A DNA stretch of 64,000 nucleotides from Membranihabitans maritimus (GTDB lineage: Bacteria > Bacteroidota > Bacteroidia > Chitinophagales > Saprospiraceae). The notes beneath the pieces are model-generated. The model saw only the letters and a program-made list of their open reading frames with translations, ran no database searches and had not been told where the DNA came from. Position 1 is the first letter of the stretch, and each line of letters starts with the position of its first letter. Below, piece after piece: positions 47,450 to 56,308 of the stretch. The stretch covers positions 20,659-84,658 of the forward strand of contig NZ_JAJSLW010000022.1 in the NCBI RefSeq assembly GCF_021729145.1, given 5' to 3'. Made by a program: the position numbers and the translations under genes.

Positions 47450-48784
47450 ATGAAAAGATCTACCTTTATTATTCAATGGATTTTATACACTGTATTGATT
47501 CTATCTCTGTATGGTTGTATTGAATTCAGTAATACGTATAATGTTATTGCCCCGGGTCCGTGGCGCGGTACGCTGGACCTTCGTTCTCAAACACTTATTA
47601 CCTTTTCTGAGGAAGATGCCTCGGAAAAACTTGCCCCGGATGAATTTGATTTTGACAAAACCCCGTCCGGAGTCCTGCCATTTAATTTCAATGTGGAATA
47701 CTCTTCAGAAGATAGTATCATTATCACTCTAATAAACGGAGAAGAAATTATTACTGTACAAGACTATAAGTATACACCTGACGTATTGGGCGAAAAAGAT
47801 AGTCTGGTTATTGATTTCCCCATATACGACAGCCATATTGAAGCTCTATTGCAAGAAGGTATAATGCAAGGGTATTGGGTCGTTCATTACCGCAATAACT
47901 ACAAAATCCCTTTCAAAGCCAAATTAGGGGAAGATTTCCGGTTTTTTAGTATTCATGAAAAGCCGGCTCATAATATCAGCGGACGGTGGGAGGTACATTT
48001 TGAAGAAGAAGATGGAAATAAATTTCCAGCCATCGGGGATTTTGTACAGAAAGGGAACCAACTTACCGGAACTTTTGAAACAGAAACAGGAGATTATCGA
48101 TTTTTAGAAGGAACAGTAGAAAATGATCGATTTTACCTTTCTACTTTTGATGGGGCCCATGCGTATCTTTTTGAAGGGAAGATTATTGAAAAAGACAGTA
48201 TCATAGGTTCTTTCTATTCCGGGAAACACTATCGGTCCACCTGGTATGCCTCGCTAAACTCCGAAGCCAAATTGACTGATCCTGAAAGTCTTTCCAGGGC
48301 AGCTACAGATTATCCTGTTAACTACTCGGCAACCACTATTGACGGGAAACATATTTCCTTTAACAATCCACCCTATAGTGACAAAGTAAAGGTAGTCCAG
48401 ATTATGGGAACCTGGTGCCCTAATTGCTATGATGAAACACGTTTTTTGAAACAATGGAAAAAAGATAATCCCAATTTGCCGGTAGAAATTGTTTCCCTGG
48501 CCTTCGAAAACTATAATTACCCCGAATCAATCAAGCAAATTCGCACTTACAGGGACCGGATGGCTATTCCCTGGCCCATTATTTATGGCGGCAACAGGAA
48601 TCATACTACCCCTACCCAATTGAATTTTATAGACAAAATAGTCTCCTACCCCACTTTGGTTATTTTCAATAAGGAAAATTATATTGAAAAGGTTCATACC
48701 GGCTTCTACGGCCCGGCTACTTCTCAATATGAAAAATTCGTCCATAACTTTGACCAAACAATTCGATCTTTAATTGGGAATTGA
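47450..48784 (+). CDS. TlpA/ResA-like thioredoxin-fold lipoprotein
   Basis: 444 aa. Lipoprotein signal ends LSLYGC (Cys23). About 45-310 is a beta-rich N-terminal region that may bind partner protein. The C-terminal third is a thioredoxin fold with active site GTWCPNCYDE and cis-Pro in SYPTLVIFNKENYIEKVHTGF. Acts in periplasmic disulfide reduction or cytochrome maturation by family. Start at 47450 is preferred because it places the signal peptide first; a frame opening at 47228 runs over YpdA's 5' end and would be a poor start. Confidence 0.87.
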   Translation: MKRSTFIIQWILYTVLILSLYGCIEFSNTYNVIAPGPWRGTLDLRSQTLITFSEEDASEKLAPDEFDFDKTPSGVLPFNFNVEYSSEDSIIITLINGEEIITVQDYKYTPDVLGEKDSLVIDFPIYDSHIEALLQEGIMQGYWVVHYRNNYKIPFKAKLGEDFRFFSIHEKPAHNISGRWEVHFEEEDGNKFPAIGDFVQKGNQLTGTFETETGDYRFLEGTVENDRFYLSTFDGAHAYLFEGKIIEKDSIIGSFYSGKHYRSTWYASLNSEAKLTDPESLSRAATDYPVNYSATTIDGKHISFNNPPYSDKVKVVQIMGTWCPNCYDETRFLKQWKKDNPNLPVEIVSLAFENYNYPESIKQIRTYRDRMAIPWPIIYGGNRNHTTPTQLNFIDKIVSYPTLVIFNKENYIEKVHTGFYGPATSQYEKFVHNFDQTIRSLIGN

Positions 48785-48824
48785 ATTGATATTTATTACC
48801 TTAATCGCGTACTAAAACTTCTTT

Positions 48825-49577
48825 ATGAAAATTTTAATTACCGGCGCTACTTCCGGAATAGGCAGAGCTACAGCTAATTTATTGGCAACCAAAAATCATC
48901 ACCTGATACTTACGGGAAGAAGACAGGAGAAACTGGAGAAATTAAAGAGGCAATTGGAAAACGAGCATGAAATTCTCGTTGATATACTCACATTTGACGT
49001 TAGGAATGTGGAAGAAGTCGAAACGGCCCTAAATTTCCTCCCCGACCAGAAGATAGATGTACTGGTCAACAATGCGGGACTGGCAAAAGGATTTTCTGAA
49101 ATTCACGAAGGGAACCTCCAGCACTGGGAACAAATGATAGATACCAATATAAAAGGTCTTTTGTACGTTTCCCGGATTGTTTCCAAATGGATGGTAAAAA
49201 ATAAAAGTGGTCAAATCATTAATATCTGCTCAGTGGCCGGCAAAGAACCCTACCCCAACGGCAACGTATATTGTGCCACCAAACATGCTGTGGATGCCCT
49301 TACCAAAACCATGCGTATAGACCTTCATAAATACAACATACGCGTAGGCCAGGTATCCCCCGGTCATGTAGAAGAAACGGAATTTGCGCTTGTCCGTTTT
49401 GACGGTGATGAAGAAAGGAGTAAAATTTATGAAGATTTCCAGCCCCTGAAAAGCAGCGATGTCGCTGAAATAATTGAATTTATGATTTCAAGGCCGCCCC
49501 ATGTCAATATTCAGGACGTAGATGTTTTCGGTACCCAGCAGGCAACGGCTACGATTGTAGATCGGTCCGGGAAGTGA
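48825..49577 (+). CDS. Short-chain dehydrogenase/reductase, YdfG-like
   Basis: 250 aa classical SDR: cofactor motif TGATSGIGRATA, NNAGLAKG, catalytic Ser in NICSVAGKEPYPNGNVYCATKHAV (Tyr and Lys of YxxxK visible). Resembles NADP-dependent serine/3-hydroxy acid dehydrogenases of the YdfG type. It follows the TlpA-like gene by 40 bp and meets the nth gene end to end with a 9 bp gap. Confidence 0.9.
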   Translation: MKILITGATSGIGRATANLLATKNHHLILTGRRQEKLEKLKRQLENEHEILVDILTFDVRNVEEVETALNFLPDQKIDVLVNNAGLAKGFSEIHEGNLQHWEQMIDTNIKGLLYVSRIVSKWMVKNKSGQIINICSVAGKEPYPNGNVYCATKHAVDALTKTMRIDLHKYNIRVGQVSPGHVEETEFALVRFDGDEERSKIYEDFQPLKSSDVAEIIEFMISRPPHVNIQDVDVFGTQQATATIVDRSGK

Positions 49578-49586
49578 AATAAACCA

Positions 49587-50219
49587 TTATTTCATTCCCT
49601 TCCTACCATACTTACTACAAATGGGGCATTCTTCGGGTTTGTGCCCTCGGGCCGGACAGTATTCTCTTCCAAAAAATATCATTTGTAAATGTCTACGGTC
49701 CCACTCGTCTTCCGGAAAGACTTTCTTTAAATCTTTTTCGGTCTTGGCTACAGATTTTCCCGTACTTAATTTCCACCGGTATGCCAGACGGTGGATATGG
49801 GTGTCAACCGGGAAAGCAGGTTTCCCAAAGGCCTGAACCATTACCACAGAAGCTGTTTTATGTCCCACACCGGGCAACTCTTCAAGTAAATCCATTTCTG
49901 CCGGTACTTTCCCTTCGTATTTTTCAATTAAAATATTGGATAACTTCACAATCGCTTTGGCTTTTTGGGCGGACAAACCGCACGGCCGGATGATTTCCCG
50001 AACCGTTTCAACCGGCTGCCCGGCCATATCAAACGGATTGTCCGCCAGGGCAAACAATTCAGGTGTAATCATATTTACCCTTTTGTCCGTGCACTGGGCA
50101 GACAAGAGAACTGCTATCAACAGAGTATAAGGATCTTTGTGGTCCAATGGGATGGGCAATTCTGTATATAAATTGTCGAGGATCTTTCCTATTTCCTGTG
50201 CTGTCTCTTTTTTTGTCAT
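49587..50219 (-). CDS. nth: Endonuclease III with incomplete Fe-S ligands
   Basis: 210 aa HhH-GPD glycosylase/lyase for oxidised pyrimidines. Helix-hairpin-helix LPGVGHKTASVVMVQAFGKPAFPVDTHIHRLAYRW contains the catalytic Lys and Asp. The C-terminus reads EYCPARGHKPEECPICSKYGRKGMK: C-x9-C-x2-C with no fourth Cys, unlike the usual C-x6-C-x2-C-x5-C. The [4Fe-4S] cluster may be lost or use another ligand. A similar tail is remembered from some other bacterial Nth proteins. Confidence 0.92.
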   Translation of the reverse strand: MTKKETAQEIGKILDNLYTELPIPLDHKDPYTLLIAVLLSAQCTDKRVNMITPELFALADNPFDMAGQPVETVREIIRPCGLSAQKAKAIVKLSNILIEKYEGKVPAEMDLLEELPGVGHKTASVVMVQAFGKPAFPVDTHIHRLAYRWKLSTGKSVAKTEKDLKKVFPEDEWDRRHLQMIFFGREYCPARGHKPEECPICSKYGRKGMK

Positions 50220-50296
50220 ACATTTTATCGTTTCAACTATCTATATTCATATTTATCATGGTTTTCACAGCCATTAACTTAAGACACTCTAGCTCA

Positions 50297-50345
50297 CTCC
50301 AAACTTTACCTTGCTCCAAGTACTTTAGCCCACTCCAAGTACTTT
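50297..50345. repeat. Short imperfect tandem repeat between nth and the acyl-CoA reductase gene
   Basis: The 13-mer CTCCAAGTACTTT occurs at 50314-50326 and 50333-50345, preceded by a degenerate copy at 50297. Unit length is about 17-19 bp. Lies in the 129 bp gap between the two minus-strand genes and has no coding function visible. Confidence 0.55.
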
Positions 50346-50348
50346 CAC

Positions 50349-51368
50349 CTATGCTATATTTACCAAAAAATGGCCCACATCTACTCCATCCGGATAATCA
50401 AAGAGTCCCGGCTCCTGACTTTTCCCAAATGGAATCAAAGGAATATCCTCGACCTTATGGTTCCCTACTACACATTGAATTTGATCCTTTCTATTTTGAA
50501 TAAACCCTTCCACATCATGGATGTTGGAATAATCATCAAAATAAAGCATTCCAATCGGAGAAGAAAGCGCACTATTATCTCTCTTCAAAACCAAAAAATT
50601 ATTACTAAAGTGATCAGAACGGTTTAATAATTCAATAGAAAGATTATAGTCAAAATTATTTTTGTATTTGCTATTTTGAATTACCCAGTCAAACGCTGAA
50701 AATTGATCCAACAAATCCTGTAGTCCATATCCTGAAGGCACAAAAATCTTAGTTACGTTCCTACACCCCAGTCCGTAATAGCTGAATATATCTTTCCCCA
50801 GAGAGAGTAATTCTTCCGGGGTTTCATCCCCTTTCAAAATAGAGACGGATGTTCTGTTTTTCCGCAAAATATTCGGCACTTCCGAAAAGTAATATTCGAA
50901 ATAACGATTGCTATTATTAGACCCTGTAGCAATTACCGCATCAAAAATTTCCAATCTCTCCACAATTTTCACTCTGGAATGAATAGATGGATCCTTTTCC
51001 CCCATAATTTTTATGATCGCAGGGAAGACAAAAGGATCTTTGGATGATAACTTAATTACCGTTTCATGACCGGACAAGTAAATTGCCAAAAAATCATGAA
51101 ACCCTACCAGGGGGATATTTCCTGCAAAAACAATTCCCACTCTTTTTTTATGGACATCTGCAACCGGAAAAGAATAGTGGTTAATCCACTCGAGGATACT
51201 ATCCGAATTCAGCATTTTTTGTTTTATGGCTTCCAGTGCATCCCAATAATTTTCTTTTGGGAACCACAAATTGTGGTGATAGGTCCTATGGATATGAGCA
51301 TCTAACCATTCGTCCTTTTCGTCGATTTTACCAGCCAAATGTTGCAGCGCAATCAATCTTTCCTGCAT
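50349..51368 (-). CDS. LuxC-like acyl-CoA reductase
   Basis: 339 aa. The IVFAGNIPLVGFHDFLAIYLSGH segment, KLSSKDP, IATGSNNSNRYFEYYF and GLGCRNVTKIFVP (active-site Cys) mark the acyl-CoA reductase/LuxC family. This would reduce an acyl-CoA or acyl group to an aldehyde. Genes for luciferase or a wax pathway are not present. Follows the RluA gene by 11 bp and is likely co-transcribed; the functional link is unclear. Confidence 0.85.
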   Translation of the reverse strand: MQERLIALQHLAGKIDEKDEWLDAHIHRTYHHNLWFPKENYWDALEAIKQKMLNSDSILEWINHYSFPVADVHKKRVGIVFAGNIPLVGFHDFLAIYLSGHETVIKLSSKDPFVFPAIIKIMGEKDPSIHSRVKIVERLEIFDAVIATGSNNSNRYFEYYFSEVPNILRKNRTSVSILKGDETPEELLSLGKDIFSYYGLGCRNVTKIFVPSGYGLQDLLDQFSAFDWVIQNSKYKNNFDYNLSIELLNRSDHFSNNFLVLKRDNSALSSPIGMLYFDDYSNIHDVEGFIQNRKDQIQCVVGNHKVEDIPLIPFGKSQEPGLFDYPDGVDVGHFLVNIA

Positions 51369-51379
51369 CCTATATATTT

Positions 51380-52423
51380 TTATTTTTCAATCCTATCCTT
51401 TACATAATTTCTCCATTTATCCAGAATTGACGCCATATCTTCCGGCAAAGGAGCTTCAAAAAACATTTTTTTTCCTGTTTCGGGATGAATAAATCCCAAT
51501 GACCGGGCATGTAAAGCCTGGCGTGGACACATCTTAAAGCAATTATCTACAAATTGTTTGTATTTGCTAAACATCGTTCCTTTTAAAATTCTGTCGCCTC
51601 CATATTTTTGATCATTAAAAATCGTATTACCTACAGCATTCATGTGAACCCTGATCTGGTGAGTACGACCGGTTTCCAATACGCACTCAATTAATGAAAC
51701 GTAATAATAATTATTAAGTACCCTAAAATGTGTCACAGCATCTTTACTTGAATCAATGGCCTCTTCGGGATATGTCTGATACATCGTTCTATTTTTGGGA
51801 TTGCGTCCTATTCTTGCATTGATGGTACCTTCCTCTTTTCCCATTTCACCCCAGACAATGGCCTGGTATTTTCGCTCAACCGTGTGATCATGAAATTGTT
51901 CCGCCAGATGTTTTAATGTATTTTCCTTTTTGGCAATGACCAATAATCCGCTCGTATCTTTATCAATCCTATGTACCAGTCCGGGACGATCAGGATCATT
52001 ACCAGGTAATACGGGAAGATCCGTATTTTGTAAATGGAAAACTATAGCATTCACAAGAGTTCCGGTATAATTGCCCGTTCCAGGATGGACGACCATACCA
52101 GCAGGTTTATTCACTACCATTAAATAAGAATCCTCATAGTAAATTTCCAACGGTATGTCCTCAGGTTCCACCACACCATCATACTCTGCATTAATGGGGA
52201 TCATGACCGTTATTTCATCGCCGGGATGTATTTTATAATTGGATTTTACCAGATCTTCGTTTACCGTTACCAACCCATCCCTAATCCCGTTTTGTACTTT
52301 ACTTCGGGTCACCTGGAGTAAACGATTGGTCAGGAATTTATCAATACGCATTGGGGCCTGGCCATCGTCTACAATTATTTTTTTGATTTCATATTCATCA
52401 TTATCTTCTACATTGCTGTCCAT
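51380..52423 (-). CDS. RluA-family pseudouridine synthase
   Basis: 347 aa. N-terminal S4 RNA-binding region (PMRIDKFLTNRLLQVTRSKVQNGIRDGLVTVN), catalytic Asp in LVHRIDKDTSGLLVIAK, and the RTHQIRVHM motif. Similar to RluD, which makes pseudouridines in 23S rRNA. The ATG at 52423 is used; a TTG two codons upstream is in frame. Confidence 0.93.
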   Translation of the reverse strand: MDSNVEDNDEYEIKKIIVDDGQAPMRIDKFLTNRLLQVTRSKVQNGIRDGLVTVNEDLVKSNYKIHPGDEITVMIPINAEYDGVVEPEDIPLEIYYEDSYLMVVNKPAGMVVHPGTGNYTGTLVNAIVFHLQNTDLPVLPGNDPDRPGLVHRIDKDTSGLLVIAKKENTLKHLAEQFHDHTVERKYQAIVWGEMGKEEGTINARIGRNPKNRTMYQTYPEEAIDSSKDAVTHFRVLNNYYYVSLIECVLETGRTHQIRVHMNAVGNTIFNDQKYGGDRILKGTMFSKYKQFVDNCFKMCPRQALHARSLGFIHPETGKKMFFEAPLPEDMASILDKWRNYVKDRIEK

Positions 52424-52455
52424 CCCCAAATTGATTATTAATTTTCAAATTGCTG

Positions 52456-52476
52456 GTAAAGATAGTTTATCTTTAC
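52456..52476. promoter_or_regulatory. Palindromic site in the rluA / trans-sulfuration divergent promoter
   Basis: GTAAAGATA (52456-52464) and TATCTTTAC (52468-52476) are a perfect 9-bp inverted repeat around GTT. Each arm contains TATCTTTA, one base from the -7 consensus TAnnTTTG, on opposite strands. It may be a shared bidirectional promoter core or an operator. It sits 30 bp before one start and 32 bp before the other. Confidence 0.4.
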
Positions 52477-52506
52477 AATCTAAATAAATACGTATATCAA
52501 TCAATT

Positions 52507-53697
52507 ATGAGAATCCATTCCATTTGCAGCAAAGAAGAAAAATTAAAAGCTCACAATGCGCCGCATATCAATCCAATATATGCCACATCCGCATTCAATT
52601 TTGAAAGTCTCCAGGAAGGTATAAATATTTTTAATGGGTCTGAGAAAGGGTTTGTGTACGGTCGTTTTGGCAATCCCAATACAGAACTTCTACAAAATAA
52701 GCTGGCAAAACTGGAAGGATGGGGATTACCCTTTGAAACACGGGCAATAGTCACTAATTCCGGAATGTCTGCGATTTCAATACTTCTGAATACACTGTTA
52801 AAACCTGGAGACACCTTAATTACACAACCCGCTCTCTATGGCGGAACGCTCAGCTTAATAGAAAATTACTTCCGATCAAACCACATAAATATATTGTATT
52901 GCGATCTAAACGATTTGGTCGAAGTTGAAAATAAATTAGAACAAATTAAAGGCAATGGGGTTCTGTTTATTGAGACACCAGCTAATCCGACCCTGGACTG
53001 TTATGATCTTCAATTATTGTCCGAATTAGCAAGTCAACATGGATTCTTATCAGCATGTGATAATACTTTTGCCTCTCCTATCCTCCAGCAACCCATGAAA
53101 CAAGGCATTGATTATGTAGTACACAGTAATACAAAATACATCAATGGACATGGTAATAGCATAAGTGGTGTAATAGTTGGAAAAAAATCTGATTCAAATA
53201 TGGATAAGGTTTTTGACGCAATGAAACTCATGGGTGCTAATTGCAGCCCCTTTGAGGCCTGGTTGTGCTACCAGGGTATGAAAACGATGGCATTACGGGT
53301 ACAAAAACAAACTTCTAATGCCGGAAAGATTGCTACATTTCTAAACCAATCACCTTCCGTATCCGTCGTTAATTATCCCGGGCTAAAGAAACATCCGACA
53401 CATGAAATTGCTCAGAAACAAATGAAAGGTTTTGGAGGAATGTTGAGTTTTGATTTAGGATCAATTGAATTCGGTAAAAAATTCATACAAAATGTAAAAT
53501 TTATTTCCCTGGCTCCGACCCTGGGAGATGTTGACACAATAGCCCTACACCCGGCCTCCATGTCCCATCTGAATATGGATCCTGACAAAAGGAAAATGTT
53601 GGGAATTACGGACGGTCTTATACGTATGTCAGTAGGTATAGAAGACGTAGAAGATATTATTGAAGACCTTAACAGAGCATTGGAGCGATTAAGCTAA
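52507..53697 (+). CDS. Cys/Met-metabolism PLP enzyme (trans-sulfuration family)
   Basis: 396 aa. Motifs: YGRFGNPN (phosphate-binding loop), YGGTLSLIENYF, FIETPANPTLDCYDL, CDNTFASP and the PLP lysine in HSNTKYINGHGN. This family holds methionine gamma-lyase, cystathionine synthase/lyase and O-acetylhomoserine sulfhydrylase, which cannot be told apart by eye. The long frame upstream (from 52450) is ignored since ATG at 52507 gives the usual length. Confidence 0.88.
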   Translation: MRIHSICSKEEKLKAHNAPHINPIYATSAFNFESLQEGINIFNGSEKGFVYGRFGNPNTELLQNKLAKLEGWGLPFETRAIVTNSGMSAISILLNTLLKPGDTLITQPALYGGTLSLIENYFRSNHINILYCDLNDLVEVENKLEQIKGNGVLFIETPANPTLDCYDLQLLSELASQHGFLSACDNTFASPILQQPMKQGIDYVVHSNTKYINGHGNSISGVIVGKKSDSNMDKVFDAMKLMGANCSPFEAWLCYQGMKTMALRVQKQTSNAGKIATFLNQSPSVSVVNYPGLKKHPTHEIAQKQMKGFGGMLSFDLGSIEFGKKFIQNVKFISLAPTLGDVDTIALHPASMSHLNMDPDKRKMLGITDGLIRMSVGIEDVEDIIEDLNRALERLS

Positions 53698-54083
53698 TGT
53701 CAGCTTTTCACTTTCACCTTCGAACCAGGTGGTACTAAAAGTTAAGAGCCTTGAACTATTAGATTACCCGTTAGCAAGGTAGCAGGTTCATAGTGAAAGA
53801 AACTTGCAGTAAAAGCTATTGGGAATAGGGAGTAATTGATCCTTAGATCCCTTTGGGACACCTAAATTTTCTCAATCTAATTCTGATTAAATCCTACTCA
53901 GTGTATCTTCTGCAGCGTACCTATGGCACGCGATAGAATGTTCTCTTAGATGTGCACCAACAAAAAGGATTCTGAGGTGTAAGGCACTATCCCTCGCTCT
54001 GGCCTACCGGCAAGTTCCTTCCTCCAAAAAATTTTTGGTCTTGCATCTCCCGGCTACAAACTTCTAACTTCTGTCTTCTGTCT
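53698..54083. other. Intergenic region with palindromic and heptamer repeats
   Basis: 386 bp between two genes that converge. No gene seen. It holds an inverted-repeat element (53703-53817), a short CCAAAAAATTTTTGG palindrome (54024-54038) that may act as a weak bidirectional terminator, and heptamer repeats running into the DUF6916 stop codon. Confidence 0.55.
53703..53817. repeat. Nested inverted repeat element
   Basis: AGCTTTT (53703-53709) and AAAAGCT (53811-53817) are the outer pair; CTTTCACCTTCGAACC (53711-53726) and GGTTCATAGTGAAAG (53785-53799) are the inner one, pairing apart from three to four bases. Looks like a decayed palindromic element. Confidence 0.4.
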
Positions 54084-54088
54084 TCAAT
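54061..54088. repeat. Heptamer tandem repeat at a gene end
   Basis: CTTCTAA-CTTCTGT-CTTCTGT-CTTCAAT: two exact and two partial copies of a 7-base unit, reaching over the DUF6916 stop codon at 54084-54086. Confidence 0.7.
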
Positions 54089-54395
54089 TATAAATCACTT
54101 CATACTTCATGCCTCCACTCTCCATATCCACACCAATAGGGACCATAAACATAGGTTCTTCTTGTCCGTCGGGAAGTACAACGATAAAACTTCCCTGGGT
54201 ATAGTACTGGTCCTTCATTTCTGTAAGTAATATCAGAGAAAAGGGAATTCTGCTTTTATTCTTCTTTTCACCACAGGCTTCCACATCCAGTATCCGCACA
54301 ATTTCTTTATGTTCTTCTGTAAAGTGGACGGTCATATTTTGTGACTTCCAGTTTTTAAAATCTTCAATGGTCAAAACGGAATTTGATTCACTCAT
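54084..54395 (-). CDS. DUF6916-like protein
   Basis: 103 aa, no signal peptide. Begins with an F-x-N-W motif (LTIEDFKNWKSQNMTVHF), then a beta-rich body with IPFSLILLTEMKDQYYTQGSFIVVLPDGQEEPMFMVPIGVDMESGGMKYEVIYN. The order FSLxL-QGxF-FMVPIGVD-YEVIYN matches DUF6916, small proteins found beside MdpB/phage-collar genes; the name is from memory. Start at ATG 54395; a TTG nine bases upstream is in frame. Last gene of the collar locus. Confidence 0.75.
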   Translation of the reverse strand: MSESNSVLTIEDFKNWKSQNMTVHFTEEHKEIVRILDVEACGEKKNKSRIPFSLILLTEMKDQYYTQGSFIVVLPDGQEEPMFMVPIGVDMESGGMKYEVIYN

Positions 54396-54407
54396 GTATT
54401 TCAAATT

Positions 54408-54893
54408 TTAGGATGTCCACTTCATAAATTGATACACTCCTTTATCTTCAATATCTTTAAAACCCAATCGAATATACAAACTCATAGCCGGATTATTTTT
54501 TTCAACGTGGATACCAACGGATTTTGTTTTCTTTTCGGCTAATAATTTTATTTCCTCCAATAATTTTGTTCCCCAACCCTGACCGCGAAAGGCCGGCAAT
54601 AAAGCGATATCTATAATTCGCAGTTCATCCTCTCGTTCTTCAATATATAATCGTCCGGCTTTTTGTCCATCAACAAAAATTATATCAAATTTGGCATCAC
54701 TAAACTGTTCAGAGTAAAATGTATGCTGGGCTAGAAACTGATGATGAATGAAATGAGCTTTATCTTCTTCGCTCCAGGGAGCTCTTGAAATTTCTTCCTC
54801 ACGGGTACTTCTATACACCTTTTCCAGAAATTCCAAATCGTTGTCAGTTATAGGTTCAAATCCGACCCTATCAATAGTTAATTGGATACTCAA
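54408..54893 (-). CDS. GNAT-family N-acetyltransferase
   Basis: 161 aa. The acetyl-CoA loop is ALLPAFRGQGWGTKLLEEI, followed by VEKNNPAMSLYIRLGFKDI, the usual GNAT ending. N-terminal half is less conserved. Likely start is a TTG (54893), since no ATG exists before residue 130 and an in-frame stop lies just upstream. Substrate unknown; perhaps a protein from this locus. Lies 12 bp before the DUF6916-like gene. Confidence 0.88.
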   Translation of the reverse strand: MSIQLTIDRVGFEPITDNDLEFLEKVYRSTREEEISRAPWSEEDKAHFIHHQFLAQHTFYSEQFSDAKFDIIFVDGQKAGRLYIEEREDELRIIDIALLPAFRGQGWGTKLLEEIKLLAEKKTKSVGIHVEKNNPAMSLYIRLGFKDIEDKGVYQFMKWTS

Positions 54894-54950
54894 GACAAAA
54901 AGTTAATTTGGTTAATCCCAAATATAGTAAGAAAATGAAATGGGTTAAAA

Positions 54951-55742
54951 TTACAATGCCAAATCCTGGCGTTCTTTATAAAAATAGGTAGATAATACCC
55001 GATTCGCATATAGATCTGTTTTCAACCAAACACCTCCTTCCCCATCTAACCAATAATAAATTAAATTACCCTTAGAAGTAGGCTCATTGGAAACCAGGAA
55101 TGGCTTGGATTTATAGGAAATTTGCATTGCTTTATCACTAATTCCCGACCCAAACAAATTGGATGTATCAGGGTAAGCGTATAGATATGGGTCAAATTTT
55201 TCTATTCCGACACATTCCCCTTTCATATTTGCTGAAAGAGATGTAGGGCTTTGTACGCCTTTAAATTCATTCCACTTGATCGAGGTGGTAAAAGCGCCAT
55301 AATGTAATTGGGGTATTTCACCCGCTTTATCAGACAAAACTCCCCAGATATTCCCTCCTCCGTAATCAATACCCAAAACTGGGTTATCATTGTATATAAC
55401 GGATGATTTGCCCCGTGTATCGATGGTATACACGATACCTTCGGACGTAACAAAAACACATTGGTCTTCCGGTCCACCCGAAATAGTAAAAGCACCCGGA
55501 TCACGGGTTTCTATGGAATTCCACTTTTTATCTGATCCTAACCATGCTATCTTCGCTCCGCCTCCATCAGGATCAGGAATATTGGTCAAAGCCCAGATCA
55601 CACCATTATCCGAAATGGCAATATCAGTAGCATAATCTACGGGAGAAACAGGAATTTGTTTGATTTCATCATTTACATAACATATGCGTCCTTCATTGTC
55701 GATAGTCCACAACCTGAAATCATTTCCGGGTAAATAATTCAT
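54951..55742 (-). CDS. Beta-propeller-like protein, tectonin-like repeats
   Basis: 263 aa, no signal peptide. At least five repeats of a short beta unit, each with a Trp/Gly-rich phrase of the type LWTIDNEGRICYV, IWALTNIPDPDG, CVFVTSEGIVYTID, IWGVLSDKAG, YYWLDGEGGVWLK. The pattern resembles tectonin or lectin-like propellers that bind sugars or membranes. I cannot name the family. It stands between the third collar gene and the GNAT gene, with gaps of 29 and 57 bp. Confidence 0.65.
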   Translation of the reverse strand: MNYLPGNDFRLWTIDNEGRICYVNDEIKQIPVSPVDYATDIAISDNGVIWALTNIPDPDGGGAKIAWLGSDKKWNSIETRDPGAFTISGGPEDQCVFVTSEGIVYTIDTRGKSSVIYNDNPVLGIDYGGGNIWGVLSDKAGEIPQLHYGAFTTSIKWNEFKGVQSPTSLSANMKGECVGIEKFDPYLYAYPDTSNLFGSGISDKAMQISYKSKPFLVSNEPTSKGNLIYYWLDGEGGVWLKTDLYANRVLSTYFYKERQDLAL

Positions 55743-55771
55743 TGCATTTAATTATAGGGTAAAAAATCTAG

Positions 55772-56296
55772 TTAACTTCTGGATGGGTATAACCCTACCA
55801 ATGCGATAATATAATTTATGACTATATATGGCTGCATATTATTATGCGACTGGCTGCCACCCGAATTAGATATAGCTTGTTCAGCCATATCCACTAATGT
55901 TGGATTTGAAGAATTATTGTAAATACTTCCATTTAACGATCTTGCCAAATTCGCCCCGTTAGGTGACGGGTTTTCACCCGGGCTTGCTGATGCCATTAAA
56001 GTATGATTATGGTTGGGCATCTGAGCTTCTGTCAATGTAACGGTTTCTACACCTCCTTTTTCTCCCAATCTACGCGCAGTTAATCCGGGGCCTCTGCCAG
56101 GATGCATAGGAGCCCTTCCTTCCAGGTTTGGTAAGGCAGTTGTAGTTCTACCATCTCCACCGTACGTGGTTCCGATAAGTGAAAATAAAGCCGTGTTTTG
56201 TGAAACAGGTAATAATTGGCCATTACAAAAAGCCCAACCTCTCGGGGCAAAATTCCCTGCAAATATTCTAATTTCCGCAACAAATGGTTCTGCCAT
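55772..56296 (-). CDS. Phage-tail-collar (MdpB-type) protein, third copy
   Basis: 174 aa. N-terminal collar domain: EPFVAEIRIFAGNFAPRGWAFCNGQLLPVSQNTALFSLIGTTYGGDGRT. The middle, rich in Asn/Ser/Gly, holds EAQMPNHNHTLMAS. It ends NMQPYIVINYIIALVGLYPSRS. No signal peptide. About 45-55% similar by eye to its two neighbours, so a tandem duplication. Role unknown: relatives were described as microcystin-dependent proteins, and otherwise in phage tail fibres. Confidence 0.85.
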   Translation of the reverse strand: MAEPFVAEIRIFAGNFAPRGWAFCNGQLLPVSQNTALFSLIGTTYGGDGRTTTALPNLEGRAPMHPGRGPGLTARRLGEKGGVETVTLTEAQMPNHNHTLMASASPGENPSPNGANLARSLNGSIYNNSSNPTLVDMAEQAISNSGGSQSHNNMQPYIVINYIIALVGLYPSRS

Positions 56297-56308
56297 AATA
56301 ATATATTT

